This document shows, piece by piece, positions 14,472-23,542 of a stretch of DNA of 64,000 bases. The notes below the pieces were generated by a model. The model was not told the origin of the DNA and ran no database searches. It saw only the letters and a program-made list of their open reading frames with translations. The position numbers and the translations under genes were made by a program. This stretch comes from JBOGTC01 sp050692055 (GTDB lineage Bacteria; Chloroflexota; Limnocylindria; QHBO01). The stretch lies in the NCBI GenBank assembly GCA_050692055.1, contig JBOGTC010000155.1:1-64000 (forward strand), in the 5' to 3' direction. Position 1 is the stretch's first letter; every line of letters begins with the position of its first letter.

Positions 14472-16061
14472 TCAGCGGATGGCGTCGAGGATCTCGGGGG
14501 CGAGGCCGGCGTAGCGCTCGAGGAACTCCACGCGCTCGCGCTTGAAGCGTTCCACCCACGCACGGTACGCATCCAGGCGGCCGGTCCGCTCGTAGAGGCG
14601 CCTTGGCTGAAGCTTCTCCGGATCCGATACGCCGGGGACCGCTGATGCGACCTCGTAGCCGAAGTCGGGATCGCCCTCCCAGGTGATCGTCCCTTCGGCG
14701 ATGGCCTCCACGATGGCGCCCGAATCCTCGATCGCGATCTTTTTCGAGGCATCGTCCTCATCGGTCCCGCCGACGCGGCCGGTGTTGAGCAGATAGACCT
14801 CGAAATCGGTTGAGGCCATGAGCTCCAGGAAGCGGTTGGCCTGCATCTCGTCGCGCAGCGGGAAGAACGGGTTCGTCCCGGGCACGCGCAGCGCCTTGCC
14901 CTCCTCGGCGGCGCCGCCGGCCGAGGTGCCCTGCGTCTCGCCGAGCATGAAGTAGGCGGCCGCCTGCTCCGGCGCCAGGCGTGCGACGCCGGGGATGATG
15001 TTGTCGTTGCGATTCAGGATCAGCAGGTAATCGACCGGGCCGATCTCGCGCGGGTCGCGCCAGATGCCCAGCGACTCCATGGGAAACGTCGCGCGGCCGT
15101 TCTTGGTGTACGAGGTGTCGAAGAAGTCGACATCGCCGCCGGCCTTGGCCTGCGAGACGTTCTCGAGGTAGGCGTCCGGCTTGACGACCGCGCCGTGGAT
15201 CGCCGGCTCGTGCCGTGGATCGAGCCCGAACGTCTTGGCGAAGCAGCCGTTTTCGGTCCCGACCACGTGGCCGCCGGGGAAGAGGCCGATGAAATCGTCC
15301 TGCACCGGCTGCGAGTCGTTCTGTCGGGTAAAGGTCGTGGTGGTCTTGCCCGTGCCCGAGAGGCCGATGATGAGCATCGTCTTCTCGCCGCCGTCGGTCG
15401 GGATCACCTTGCAGCCGGCGTGCATGGCGAGGCCGCCCGCGGCATACACGCGCTCGTTCCACATCCGCAAGCCGCCCTTCTTGGACTCGCCGAAGTAATC
15501 GGAGTTGAAGACGCGGCTGATGCCGGCCTCCAGGTCGACCGCGATGAGTCGCTCGTCGGGATAGCCGGGCATCGGCAGGTTGGGCGTGTAGATCATCACC
15601 AGCTCCGGCTCCCACTCCTCGCCGGCCGAGTCGGGCGGGAAGTACAGGTGGCGCTGCATACCGGCGATGTTGGCGTTGGCCTCCTCGATGTACAGGCGCG
15701 CCCGCGCCCGATACTTCGGGTCGTTGCCGATGTACCCGTCCACCACGACCATTGGCTGCCGCGCGATGTGCTCGTCCTGCAGGCCGGCCACGCGCTCGTA
15801 CTCGTCGCGCCTGATGGACTTGCCGGTGGTGATCGACGGGTCGTCGGTGACGAGATAGGTCGAGCCCGCGGACCGGCTGGTCGCGCGGGTCTGGACGTTG
15901 TAGTTGCCGAAGCTGGTGCGCCGCGCCTGCGGCATGCGACTGGTCAGCTCCTGCAGCTCCTCGGCGGAGGGATTGAATCGGACCGATGCGCCTGTGGCCA
16001 GGCGCTCTCCCTTCGGACCAAGGGGCGCAGCCGCTGCTGGCGGGTCGGCGAGCATGCTCAT
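14472..16061 (-). CDS. pckA: Phosphoenolpyruvate carboxykinase (ATP)
   Basis: 529 residues. Converts oxaloacetate and ATP to phosphoenolpyruvate, the first step of gluconeogenesis from acids. The kinase P-loop GLSGTGKTTTT, the PEPCK signature LIIGLSGTG and downstream QDDFIG, and DYLLILNRNDNIIP identify the ATP-dependent class. The ATG at 16061 is preceded by AAAGGAGATCC at good spacing; an earlier in-frame ATG at 16142 has none. With the tricarboxylate transporter nearby it suggests growth on organic acids. Confidence 0.96.
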   Translation of the reverse strand: MSMLADPPAAAAPLGPKGERLATGASVRFNPSAEELQELTSRMPQARRTSFGNYNVQTRATSRSAGSTYLVTDDPSITTGKSIRRDEYERVAGLQDEHIARQPMVVVDGYIGNDPKYRARARLYIEEANANIAGMQRHLYFPPDSAGEEWEPELVMIYTPNLPMPGYPDERLIAVDLEAGISRVFNSDYFGESKKGGLRMWNERVYAAGGLAMHAGCKVIPTDGGEKTMLIIGLSGTGKTTTTFTRQNDSQPVQDDFIGLFPGGHVVGTENGCFAKTFGLDPRHEPAIHGAVVKPDAYLENVSQAKAGGDVDFFDTSYTKNGRATFPMESLGIWRDPREIGPVDYLLILNRNDNIIPGVARLAPEQAAAYFMLGETQGTSAGGAAEEGKALRVPGTNPFFPLRDEMQANRFLELMASTDFEVYLLNTGRVGGTDEDDASKKIAIEDSGAIVEAIAEGTITWEGDPDFGYEVASAVPGVSDPEKLQPRRLYERTGRLDAYRAWVERFKRERVEFLERYAGLAPEILDAIR

Positions 16062-16178
16062 GACGGCTGGATCTCCTTTGCTCGGGGCGGGTCGGGCGGA
16101 GCGAAGCCGGTGCCGGGCGGGCGCCGGAACGCGAATGTTCACCCAGATCGTACCAAGATCCGCTCCGCGAGCGGCCGA

Positions 16179-16745
16179 TCAGACGCCCTCGAACGGCGCC
16201 GGATAGACGATTCGCCCGTTGGATACCACGTCCGCGCCCGGTCGATCGCGGACCTGGAAGATGTCGTCGGGAACGTCGTAAGGGCCGCTGATGCCGGACT
16301 CGGTCGCCGCGCGAAACCCGAATCGACCGAAGAAGGCGGGACTGCCGAGGACGACCGTGATCCGCTCATCGCGCCCGTCGGCCTGCTCGAGCACGGCTCG
16401 GACGAGGGCGCTGCCGATCCCCTGGTCGCGGTACGGCGCCAGCACCGCGACCGGCGCGAGCGCCAGGACGTCGCGTCGCTGCTGGTCGTCGGCCTCGGGC
16501 TCGAAGGAGACGAGGCTGACCAGGACGTGGCCGAGCACGCTGCCGTCGCCGGTGACGGCGACGAGCGAAAGCTCCGGGATGAAACCGGCCGACGAGCGCA
16601 CCGCGTCGACGAGCTCCGCTTCGGCCGGCGTCGGGAAGCACGACCGGTGCAGCTCGTTGATCTGGTCGAGGTCGATCGGCTGCTCGGGGCGGATCGCCCA
16701 TGCCGGGCTCTCGACCTCCGGCTCCGGCAGGGAGGCCATGTTCAT
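16179..16745 (-). CDS. YhbS-type GNAT N-acetyltransferase
   Basis: 188 residues. The pattern VGHVLVSLV-like strand (LGHVLVSLVSFEP), LALAPVAVLAPYRDQGIGSALVRAVLE (acetyl-CoA loop) and VVLGSPAFFGRFGF are characteristic of the YhbS/COG3153 group. The substrate is unknown. The start at 16745 (MNMASLPEPE) is preferred over a much earlier one because the sequence upstream is Arg/Gly-rich and lies within the Kelch gene. An ATG two codons later is also possible. Confidence 0.85.
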   Translation of the reverse strand: MNMASLPEPEVESPAWAIRPEQPIDLDQINELHRSCFPTPAEAELVDAVRSSAGFIPELSLVAVTGDGSVLGHVLVSLVSFEPEADDQQRRDVLALAPVAVLAPYRDQGIGSALVRAVLEQADGRDERITVVLGSPAFFGRFGFRAATESGISGPYDVPDDIFQVRDRPGADVVSNGRIVYPAPFEGV

Positions 16746-16783
16746 GGAACTCAACGAAGCACGTTCCGCGCCAAGGTGGCGCG

Positions 16784-17896
16784 TCAGCCGCCGATGCCGG
16801 TGAGTGCCCACAGGTCGCCGAACCGCGCCGCGCCATCCCTGCCGCCGAAGAGCAGCAGCCGGCCGCGGGCGGCGTCGCGAATGAGCTCGGCGCCCGCCCG
16901 CCCAGCCGGACCTTCGCCGGCGACCTCCATCGCGATCGCGCCGTCCGACCCGTCGTCGAAGCGCCACAGGTCGGCAAGGTATCCCTCTTCGAGGTCCTGT
17001 CCTCCGAACACGACGGTGGCGCCGTCCAGCCGCGTCCTCGCGTACAGGTTGCGATCCGGCGGCAGCGTGCCCTCGCGCCTGGTCCATGCCCCGTCCTGCA
17101 GCGCCCACAGGTCGCCGAGCGCCGTCACCCCGGTCGTCTGGCCGGCATACAGGGCCAGTCTTCCGTCATCGGTCCACCAGCAGCCGTGGAGGCAACGATC
17201 GACCGGACGGCCGCCGTCGGCGGGCGTCTCATCGGTCCAGGTGCCGGACGTGAAGTCGTAGGCGACCGTGTCGGAGAACCGCCCCTGGTCCGACGTGAAG
17301 CCGTGGCTGATCCAGAGCCGTCCGTCGGTGCCGATGTCCGCGCAGCTTCCGTAGCGCTGGGCGGGCACGGCGCCGGCCGCCGGAAGCTCGGTCCAGGCAT
17401 TCGTCTCGGGCGCGTACGACCACAGGTCATTGAAGAAGGTGGTCCCGGCCTGCCCGAAGACGATGACCAGGCCGATGCCCTCCACCCACTCCGCCTCGTG
17501 CCCGAAGCGCGCCGCCGGCGCCGGCGCCGGAGCCGGCAGCTCCGACCAGGCATCCGCGGCCAGGTCGTAGGCCCACAGGTCGCCGAAGACGGTGTCGCCG
17601 TCGCGCCCGCCGAACAGGTAGGCGATCTCCCCAGTGCCGTCGACCGTCCACGTGTGATCCTCGCGCGCCGTCGGGCCGCCCGCGACCGTGAGCTGCGCCC
17701 ACGACGCGGGCTCCGGCGCCGCCTCAACGGTGGGTGAAGGACCCGGCGTGCCGCTGGCGGTCGCCATCGGCTGCTCGGTGGAGGTCGGGCTCGGGCGCTC
17801 GGTGCCGCCCGTCATCGGCGCAGACGGCGAGGCGCCCGGCTGGCTGCAGGCGGCCAGGAGGAGGAGGAGGACGAGAAGCGCAACGCGGGCCGGCAT
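16784..17896 (-). CDS. Kelch-repeat lipoprotein
   Basis: 370 residues with a lipoprotein signal (LLLLAACS, Cys17), a Ser/Thr/Pro linker to about residue 65, and a beta-propeller of Kelch motifs. Blades are recognisable by recurring YLFGGRDGDTVFGDLWAYD, VIVFGQAGTTFFNDLWSY, VVFGGQDLEEGYLADLWRF and LLFGGRDGAARFGDLWAL. It is exported and likely binds a protein or polysaccharide; no enzymatic residues can be named. TATGGT lies nine bases before the ATG with no ribosome site. Confidence 0.88.
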   Translation of the reverse strand: MPARVALLVLLLLLAACSQPGASPSAPMTGGTERPSPTSTEQPMATASGTPGPSPTVEAAPEPASWAQLTVAGGPTAREDHTWTVDGTGEIAYLFGGRDGDTVFGDLWAYDLAADAWSELPAPAPAPAARFGHEAEWVEGIGLVIVFGQAGTTFFNDLWSYAPETNAWTELPAAGAVPAQRYGSCADIGTDGRLWISHGFTSDQGRFSDTVAYDFTSGTWTDETPADGGRPVDRCLHGCWWTDDGRLALYAGQTTGVTALGDLWALQDGAWTRREGTLPPDRNLYARTRLDGATVVFGGQDLEEGYLADLWRFDDGSDGAIAMEVAGEGPAGRAGAELIRDAARGRLLLFGGRDGAARFGDLWALTGIGG

Positions 17897-17962
17897 GTGA
17901 CCCGCACCATAGCAATGGCCCCATGACGGACCGATGACGGCCGGCTCCCCGGCCGCAACGTG

Positions 17963-18772
17963 TCAGCCGCGTGCCTCGGGCGCGAGATGCCGATACAGCT
18001 CGGGGCGCCTGTTGCTCAGGGCAGGCTCCTGGTCGCGCTCGGCGGCGCCCTGGCGCAGGTCGACCTCGGCGATGATCGTCCCGGTGGCGTCACTGACGGC
18101 CTCAGCCACGACCTCGCCGCGAGGGTTGACGATCATGCTGCGGCCGCACCACGTGGTCACCCCGTCGTCTCCGACCAGGTTCGCGGCAGCCACGAACACC
18201 TGGTTGTCCTGCGCGCGGGCCCGAGTGCGCAGCTCGAGGAGATACTCGTAGCCCACCGGCACGGCCGATGGAATCGCGACCAGCTCGGCGCCACGCAGCG
18301 CGAGCTCTGTGAAGACCTCGGGGAACGCGTGCTCGAAGCAGATCGCCAGGCCAACCCGCATCGCTCCCAGCCCGGCGACGACGAGCTCCTCCCCAGACGC
18401 GAAGTAGCGACGCTCGGCCGGGTACAGGTGCGTCTTGCGGTAGCGTCCCACGAGGTGCCCTTCAGCTCCGATCACGAGGGCCGTGTCATAGACCTGCCCG
18501 TCGGCGCGCTCGAGGATCGTGCCGATGACGCCGACCCCTGCGTCGGCCGCGGCGCGGGAGAGACGGCGCACCGTCGGGCCATCCGGGATCGGCTCTGCCA
18601 TTGCCGCGTGCTCGAAGCCCTCGCGGCGGTATCCGGTGCTGAACAGCTCGGGGAAGATGACCAGCTCGGCGCGGCCGGCAAGCGAGTGGATCATGGCTTC
18701 CGCATCCGCCAGGTTCGCCTGCAGCTCGCCCACGCGCGGCGCGGTCTGCGCCACCGCCACCCTGGCGCTCAC
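17963..18772 (-). CDS. Carbon-nitrogen hydrolase (nitrilase superfamily)
   Basis: 269 residues with the full catalytic triad of the family: E42 in LVIFPELFSTGY, K113 in YRKTHLYPAE, and C145 in LAICFEHAFPE. It hydrolyses an amide or nitrile, possibly an N-carbamoyl or omega-amide compound; the exact substrate cannot be read. The start is GTG at 18772, overlapping the repressor stop as GTGA, so it is co-transcribed with the GntR-LacI regulator rather than with the divergent ABC transporter. Confidence 0.9.
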   Translation of the reverse strand: MSARVAVAQTAPRVGELQANLADAEAMIHSLAGRAELVIFPELFSTGYRREGFEHAAMAEPIPDGPTVRRLSRAAADAGVGVIGTILERADGQVYDTALVIGAEGHLVGRYRKTHLYPAERRYFASGEELVVAGLGAMRVGLAICFEHAFPEVFTELALRGAELVAIPSAVPVGYEYLLELRTRARAQDNQVFVAAANLVGDDGVTTWCGRSMIVNPRGEVVAEAVSDATGTIIAEVDLRQGAAERDQEPALSNRRPELYRHLAPEARG

Positions 18773-19926
18773 GCGATCGTCTCCGCGGCCTCGCCGATCG
18801 CCTCGCCGCTGGAGCGGCGGATGACCAGCTCGGTGGGCAGGACGATGCGCGCCGTCTCGACGCGCCGTCCTTCGATGCGATCGATCACCATCCGAGCCGC
18901 GAGCCTGCCGAGCTGCTCGCGCGGCTGGCGGACCGCCGTCAGCGGGACAGACAGCACGGCGGCCGGCGGGTCGTCATCGAAGCTCGCGACGGCGAGCTGG
19001 TCCGGCACGCGCAGCCCGAGCTGCTCGGCGGCCTCGAGCACGTCGGCCGCAAGGTAGTCGTGCAGCGTGAAGACGGCGGTCGGTTGCTGGCGCTCGAGGA
19101 AGCGGGCGATGCGCGTGGCATGGCCCTTCACGCCGGCGGTGACGTCCCGCGGCCAGCGGATCGTGACCGCGAGCTCCGCGCACACCAGGCGGTCGTCGGC
19201 CGGGATGCCGTGCGCGAGCAACGCCTGCTCGTATCCCTGGAGCCGCTCGGCGACGGAGGTCGTGGTCAGGTTGTCGGTGCTGACGAAGGCGATGCGCCGA
19301 TGGCCGAGCTGCGCCAGATGGGATACCGCCGCGTAGGCGCCGCCCACGTTGTCCGGCTGGACGGCGTCAATCGCCAGCCCGACCAGGTGCCGGTCGATGA
19401 GGACGACCGGGAAGCCTGTCTCGACGAGATGGGCGAAGAGCGACGGATCCGGCTCGTAGTCCACCGGGTACACGACCAGGCCGCTCGCGCCCTCGTCCAG
19501 GATGCGATGGATGCGTCCTGCCTGCTGCTCGCGCGTCGATCCGCCACTGCCAACGAGCATGGCGTATCCGCACGAGTGCAGCTCATCCTCGAGCCAGCCG
19601 AGAAGATCCGGCACGTAGGGCTGGGCCACCGATGGGACCACCACCCCGACCACGCGTCGGCGGGCCTCGGGCCGGTTCGGGGATCCGTGCGTCACGAAGT
19701 TGCCGCGGCCCGGAACGGCCTCGATCAGCCCGTCGTCTCGCAGGGCGCGCAGCGCCTGGCGCAGCGTGCCGCGGCTCACCCCGAGCCGGGTGGCGAGATC
19801 GGTCTCGGCCGGCAGGCGCGTGCCCGGGCCGTACCGGCCCTGCTCGATGGCCGCCGTCAACGCGCTCGCGATGCGGCGGTGGGCGGGAAGGCGCTCGGAC
19901 GGCGGCGCAGGATCCCCGGTGCTCAT
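18769..19926 (-). CDS. GntR-LacI hybrid transcriptional repressor
   Basis: 385 residues. The N-terminal winged helix is GntR type (ETDLATRLGVSRGTLRQALR, then GRGNFVTHG). The rest is a LacI/periplasmic-binding sensor (VVGVVVPSVAQPYVPDLL, HRRIAFVSTDN, LAVASFDDDPPAAV). This is the architecture of AraR, which responds to a sugar. It is divergent from a sugar ABC transporter with related operator half-sites at both promoters. The start at 19926 has TATACT six bases upstream, implying a leaderless, self-repressed transcript. The inducer is probably the transported sugar. Confidence 0.9.
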   Translation of the reverse strand: MSTGDPAPPSERLPAHRRIASALTAAIEQGRYGPGTRLPAETDLATRLGVSRGTLRQALRALRDDGLIEAVPGRGNFVTHGSPNRPEARRRVVGVVVPSVAQPYVPDLLGWLEDELHSCGYAMLVGSGGSTREQQAGRIHRILDEGASGLVVYPVDYEPDPSLFAHLVETGFPVVLIDRHLVGLAIDAVQPDNVGGAYAAVSHLAQLGHRRIAFVSTDNLTTTSVAERLQGYEQALLAHGIPADDRLVCAELAVTIRWPRDVTAGVKGHATRIARFLERQQPTAVFTLHDYLAADVLEAAEQLGLRVPDQLAVASFDDDPPAAVLSVPLTAVRQPREQLGRLAARMVIDRIEGRRVETARIVLPTELVIRRSSGEAIGEAAETIA

Positions 19927-19930
19927 GGGC

Positions 19931-19944
19931 GCAGTATAGACCGC
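19931..19944 (-). promoter_or_regulatory. Operator half-site over the repressor's own -10 box
   Basis: GCAGTATAGACCGC matches the half-sites at 20010 and 20034. Its complement contains TATACT at 19933-19938, the -10 box placed six bases from the repressor ATG. A weak -35 (TTGCCT, 19955-19960) is 16 bases further. Binding here would block the repressor's own promoter. Confidence 0.55.
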
Positions 19945-20002
19945 GCTGGCCGAGAGGCAAGCATGGTTGCTTCCTGTGTTCGCGTCCCTCTGGCATCCGG
20001 CC

Positions 20003-20034
20003 TCGACAGGCGGTATAGTCCGGCCTATACTGCC
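20003..20034 (+). promoter_or_regulatory. Promoter and inverted-repeat operator of the sugar ABC operon
   Basis: TCGACA (20003-20008), a 17-base spacer and TATACT (20026-20031) form a near-consensus sigma-70-type promoter. The spacer and -10 are covered by an inverted pair of half-sites, GGCGGTATAGTCCGG and its partner read on the other strand as GGCAGTATAGGCCGG. A bound GntR-LacI dimer would cover the -10. The leader is about 35 bases and contains GGGAGGG before the ATG at 20073. Confidence 0.65.
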
Positions 20035-20072
20035 GTTCCAAGAGAACACCGCTGCGCATAGGGAGGGCGATC

Positions 20073-21386
20073 ATGGCTCGTGGCTCGACGTCCCGGCGGC
20101 CGTTGCAGGCACTGTCGCTGGCTCTGTTGCTCATCGTGACGGCTTGCACCGGGGGCAATGGCACCAGTCCTCCGCCGGCCGACGGAGTGGATGGCGACGT
20201 ATCGGGCAGCATCAGGGTGGTGCACGCCTGGGCCGGCGCCGAGGGGGAGGCCTTCCAGGCCGTGGTAGATGGATTCACCGACGCCAACGACGTCGAGGTC
20301 GACCTGGTCCAGATTCCGTTCGACGAGCTCAACTCGCAGATGGTCCAGCAGTTCGCCGCGGGCACGCCGCCCGATGTCGTCAGCACGCTGCCCGGCCTGA
20401 TTCACTCGCTGGCGGCGCAGGACCTCCTGATGCCGATCGACGACGTGTGGGATCGGTGGGTCGCAGACGGCGAGTACTCGGAGGCCTTCCGCACGATCGC
20501 GTCGCACGAGGGCACGGCCTACGGCGTCTTCTTCAAGGGCAACATCAACGGGCTGATCTGGCATCGCAATGACACGCTCGACGAGCTCGGCATCAGCCAG
20601 CCGGGCAGCTGGGAGGAGTTCACCGCCGCGCTCGACGACATCCAGGCCGATGGCACATACCAGCCCTTCGCGGTGGGCGCGGCAGACGTCTGGGTGCCGA
20701 CGCAGTGGAGCGATGCGTTCGTGGCCAAGGTTGCCGGGGCCGAGGTGTTCAACGGCCTGATCGACGGCTCGGTGAGCTGGGACGACCCCGCGGTCGTCGA
20801 CGCCTTCACCCAGTTCAGCGACTTCATCCAGGCCTACTGGCCGGACGACGCGCTCAACGTTGGCTTCACCGACGCGAACTGCGCCTGGGCCAGCGAGGGC
20901 CAGGCGGTCTACCAGAACCAGGGCGCCTTCGTCAACCTGACCACGCCGGCCAACTGCGGCGAGGAGCTTGACCCCGAGAGCGACTTCACGTTCTTCGAGA
21001 TGCCTGCTCCGAACCCTGATTTCGGCGACGTGCGCTTCGTGTCCGGCGATCTCTTCAGCGTGGCACAGGCGACCGACAACCCGGATGCGGCCACGGCGTT
21101 CGTGGCCTACCTGGGCTCCGCCGAGGCGCAGGCGATCTGGGCCGAGCGCGGGGGGTTCATCGCGCCGAACGCCACGACCGATACCTCGGTCTATCCCACG
21201 GAGAACGACCGCAAGGCGGCCGAGCTGTTCACCGCGGGCACCGCGGTGTACGACCTCGACGATGCCATCGGCGGCGAGATCCAGTCGGTGGAGCGGGAGG
21301 AGCTCGCGAACCTGATCGGCTCGGGCGACGTGGATGCCTTCATCCAGGCCATGGTCGACGTGACCGAACGGGTGCGCGGCGGCTGA
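20073..21386 (+). CDS. Sugar ABC transporter substrate-binding lipoprotein
   Basis: 437 residues with a lipoprotein signal (LLLIVTACT, Cys25). It belongs to the family 1 extracellular solute-binding proteins (MalE-like): VVHAWAGAEGEAFQAVVDGF at the N-terminal lobe, PPDVVSTLPGLIHSLAAQ, and a W-rich cleft (TQWSDAFVAKVAG). It delivers an oligosaccharide or sugar to the two permeases encoded next. First gene of the operon repressed by the divergent regulator. The specific sugar is not evident. Confidence 0.92.
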   Translation: MARGSTSRRPLQALSLALLLIVTACTGGNGTSPPPADGVDGDVSGSIRVVHAWAGAEGEAFQAVVDGFTDANDVEVDLVQIPFDELNSQMVQQFAAGTPPDVVSTLPGLIHSLAAQDLLMPIDDVWDRWVADGEYSEAFRTIASHEGTAYGVFFKGNINGLIWHRNDTLDELGISQPGSWEEFTAALDDIQADGTYQPFAVGAADVWVPTQWSDAFVAKVAGAEVFNGLIDGSVSWDDPAVVDAFTQFSDFIQAYWPDDALNVGFTDANCAWASEGQAVYQNQGAFVNLTTPANCGEELDPESDFTFFEMPAPNPDFGDVRFVSGDLFSVAQATDNPDAATAFVAYLGSAEAQAIWAERGGFIAPNATTDTSVYPTENDRKAAELFTAGTAVYDLDDAIGGEIQSVEREELANLIGSGDVDAFIQAMVDVTERVRGG

Positions 21387-21408
21387 GCCGACTCGGCATC
21401 ATCCGTCC

Positions 21409-22404
21409 ATGGCCGAGACCGTGGCGGTCGAGCGGAGGCAGGGAGGCGGAGGACGGCGGATCGCCTATCTCTTCGTCCTCCCCGCCGCGCTCGTCTTCGC
21501 GCTGTTCTACCTGTGGCCGGCGTTCAACACGATCGTGTCGAGCCTCTTCACGTGGAGCATCCTGGCACCGTGGCAGGTGGCGGATCCGGGCTCATGGCGC
21601 TTCGCCGGCCTGGACAACTACGCCGATGTCCTGACCGACGGCCGGTTCTGGAATGCGGCGCTGAACACCGCCGTCTGGCTGGTCCTGTTTCCGGTGATCG
21701 CCACGTTCCTGTCGCTGGCCCTGGCGATCCTGGTGTGGGAGGTGGGACATGCCGCGCGCGCCTACCGCACCGTGTTCGTGCTGCCGATGACGGTCTCGCT
21801 CACCGCGGCCGGGGTGCTGTGGGTCCTCGTCTACAACCCTGACTTCGGCGTCCTGCCTGCCGCGCTGCGCGCAGTGGGCCTCGAGGGCGCCACCCTCGAT
21901 GCGGGACCCCTCCAGCTGCGCCTCACCGACTGGCTCTCCGATCCGGGATCGCTGGCTCTGGGACCCGTGACCATCGACCTCGTCAACCTCTCGGCGATCA
22001 TGCCTGCCATCTGGGCGCTGACCGGGTTCGGCGTCATCAGCTTCACCGCGGGGCTCACCGCGATCAGCCCCGAGCTCATCGAGGCGGCCCGGGTGGAGGG
22101 TGCCAACCGTTTCCAGGTCGCACGCCACGTGGTGGTGCCGCAGCTGCGCGGCGCCATGGTGATCGTGGCGGTGGTCTTCATCATCTACGCGCTGCGCACG
22201 TTCGACGTGGTGTGGGTCACCACGCAGGGCGGCCCCGGCACGGACTCGGAGGTCGTGGCAATCCTGCTCTGGCGCGAGGCGCTCGCCTTCTTCGACACAC
22301 CATCGGCGGGGCATGCGACGGCCATCGCGGTCCTGCTCAGCGCCGTGATGGTGATCGGAGCCTACCCGTACCTGCGCCGGCTGCTGCGGGAGGCGCCGGG
22401 ATGA
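21409..22404 (+). CDS. Sugar ABC transporter permease, MalF/UgpA type
   Basis: 331 residues with about six membrane segments and the ATPase-contact EAA loop EAARVEGANRFQVARHVVVP near residues 224-245. It starts 22 bases after the binding-protein stop and overlaps the next permease by ATGA. It forms a heterodimer with that permease in the membrane. The window has no matching ATPase gene. Confidence 0.9.
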   Translation: MAETVAVERRQGGGGRRIAYLFVLPAALVFALFYLWPAFNTIVSSLFTWSILAPWQVADPGSWRFAGLDNYADVLTDGRFWNAALNTAVWLVLFPVIATFLSLALAILVWEVGHAARAYRTVFVLPMTVSLTAAGVLWVLVYNPDFGVLPAALRAVGLEGATLDAGPLQLRLTDWLSDPGSLALGPVTIDLVNLSAIMPAIWALTGFGVISFTAGLTAISPELIEAARVEGANRFQVARHVVVPQLRGAMVIVAVVFIIYALRTFDVVWVTTQGGPGTDSEVVAILLWREALAFFDTPSAGHATAIAVLLSAVMVIGAYPYLRRLLREAPG

Positions 22405-23246
22405 GCGGACGGCTGCGCGCGGTCGGATCGATCTGGTGGATCTATCTGCTGCTGAGCGTCCTGTCGATCCTGTGGCTGGTGCCGGTCATGACCGTAATGA
22501 TGACTGCCGTGCGGCCGCTCGGCGAGATCCGCGGCGGGTGGTGGGACATCGCCGGCGCGAGCTTCACGCTCGATAACTTCGTGGGCGCCTGGTCGGAGGC
22601 CGATCTGGGCTCAAAGGCGATCAACAGCCTGATCATCACCGGCTTCAGCGTTGCCTCGACGGTGGGCGTGGGGTCGCTGGCGGCATACGCGTTCGTGCGG
22701 CTGCGCTTCACCGGCCGCGGGCTGCTCTATTTCCTGCTCATCAGCACCATGATCGTGCCGGTCCAGATCATCCTCATCCCGCTGCTGCCGTGGTTCCGGA
22801 CCCTCGGCTTCGCGGAGGGCACCTGGCAGCCGTTCCTGGGGATGGTCCTGGTTCACACCGCCTTCGGCCTGGGCTGGGCGGTCTTCATGATGGGCGCCTT
22901 CATGGCCGATGTCCCGAAGGAGCTGACCGAGGCCGGCCAGATCGACGGCGCCGGGCACTTCGAGATCTTCCGCCGCATCGTGCTGCCGCTGGCCCTGCCG
23001 GGGATCGTCAGCTTCGCGATCATCGACTTCGTGTTCGTCTGGAACGACCTGCTGCTGGGACTGACCCTGCTCGATGCCGACCACGCGCCGCTGACGGTGG
23101 GCATCGCCAACCTGCAGTCGGCTCACCTGGCGCAGCAGGACGTGATCAGCGCCGGTGCGCTGCTGGCCATCCTTCCGCCCCTCGTGCTGTTCGTTGCGCT
23201 GAACCGCTACTACGTGCGCGGCCTCTTCTCTGGCGGCGTCAAGTAA
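22401..23246 (+). CDS. Sugar ABC transporter permease, MalG/UgpE type
   Basis: 281 residues, six predicted membrane segments, with the EAA loop EAGQIDGAGHFEIFRRIVLP. The start at 22401 overlaps the preceding stop by ATGA; earlier in-frame codons fall within the first permease. It is the last gene of the operon: no ATPase, glycosidase or kinase follows, and the next feature is an intergenic repeat element. The ATPase is presumably a shared MsiK-like protein encoded elsewhere. Confidence 0.9.
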   Translation: MSGRLRAVGSIWWIYLLLSVLSILWLVPVMTVMMTAVRPLGEIRGGWWDIAGASFTLDNFVGAWSEADLGSKAINSLIITGFSVASTVGVGSLAAYAFVRLRFTGRGLLYFLLISTMIVPVQIILIPLLPWFRTLGFAEGTWQPFLGMVLVHTAFGLGWAVFMMGAFMADVPKELTEAGQIDGAGHFEIFRRIVLPLALPGIVSFAIIDFVFVWNDLLLGLTLLDADHAPLTVGIANLQSAHLAQQDVISAGALLAILPPLVLFVALNRYYVRGLFSGGVK

Positions 23247-23295
23247 GCGGTCCCCGGCCCCCGAGCAGTGGCTGCTTCCCGTAATGCTCGCCTGC

Positions 23296-23436
23296 TGCAA
23301 CTTATCCGAGCACCCGGCGCGTCGCGATCCACTCTCCGAGGCTCTCCGAGGCCGCAGCTTCGGTTAGTGCTCCGCTACGGGCACATTGATCCGATGTGAC
23401 CGCCGCCGCATGCCGTCCCTACTCCGATAAGTTGCA
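23296..23436. repeat. Intergenic inverted-repeat element, copy 2
   Basis: A 141-base element bounded by TGCAACTTATCCGAG and CTCCGATAAGTTGCA, with the shared core GCACATTGAT at 23381-23390. Its left flank GTAATGCTCG and the first 20 bases of the end closely match copy 1 read in the opposite orientation. It occupies most of the gap between the ABC operon and the histidine kinase gene. Confidence 0.7.
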
Positions 23437-23529
23437 CACGCGCGGCAAGCGCCACCAGGCGAGCGAAGCCGGGAGAGGCCGCAGGCATGTTGACCCCACT
23501 CCGCGCAGAGTGGGCTTCCCGCGGCGTCG

Positions 23530-23535
23530 TATAGT
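23530..23535 (+). promoter_or_regulatory. Leaderless-type -10 box for the histidine kinase
   Basis: TATAGT ends seven bases before the ATG at 23543, with no ribosome site between, so the transcript probably begins at the start codon. No good -35 is present at 17 bases. Confidence 0.45.
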
Positions 23536-23542
23536 GGAATCC

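Noticed and set aside
16746..17108. N-terminal extension of the YhbS-type acetyltransferase
   Set aside because: The extra ~120 residues are Arg/Gly-rich, overlap the Kelch lipoprotein gene and resemble an out-of-frame reading of it.
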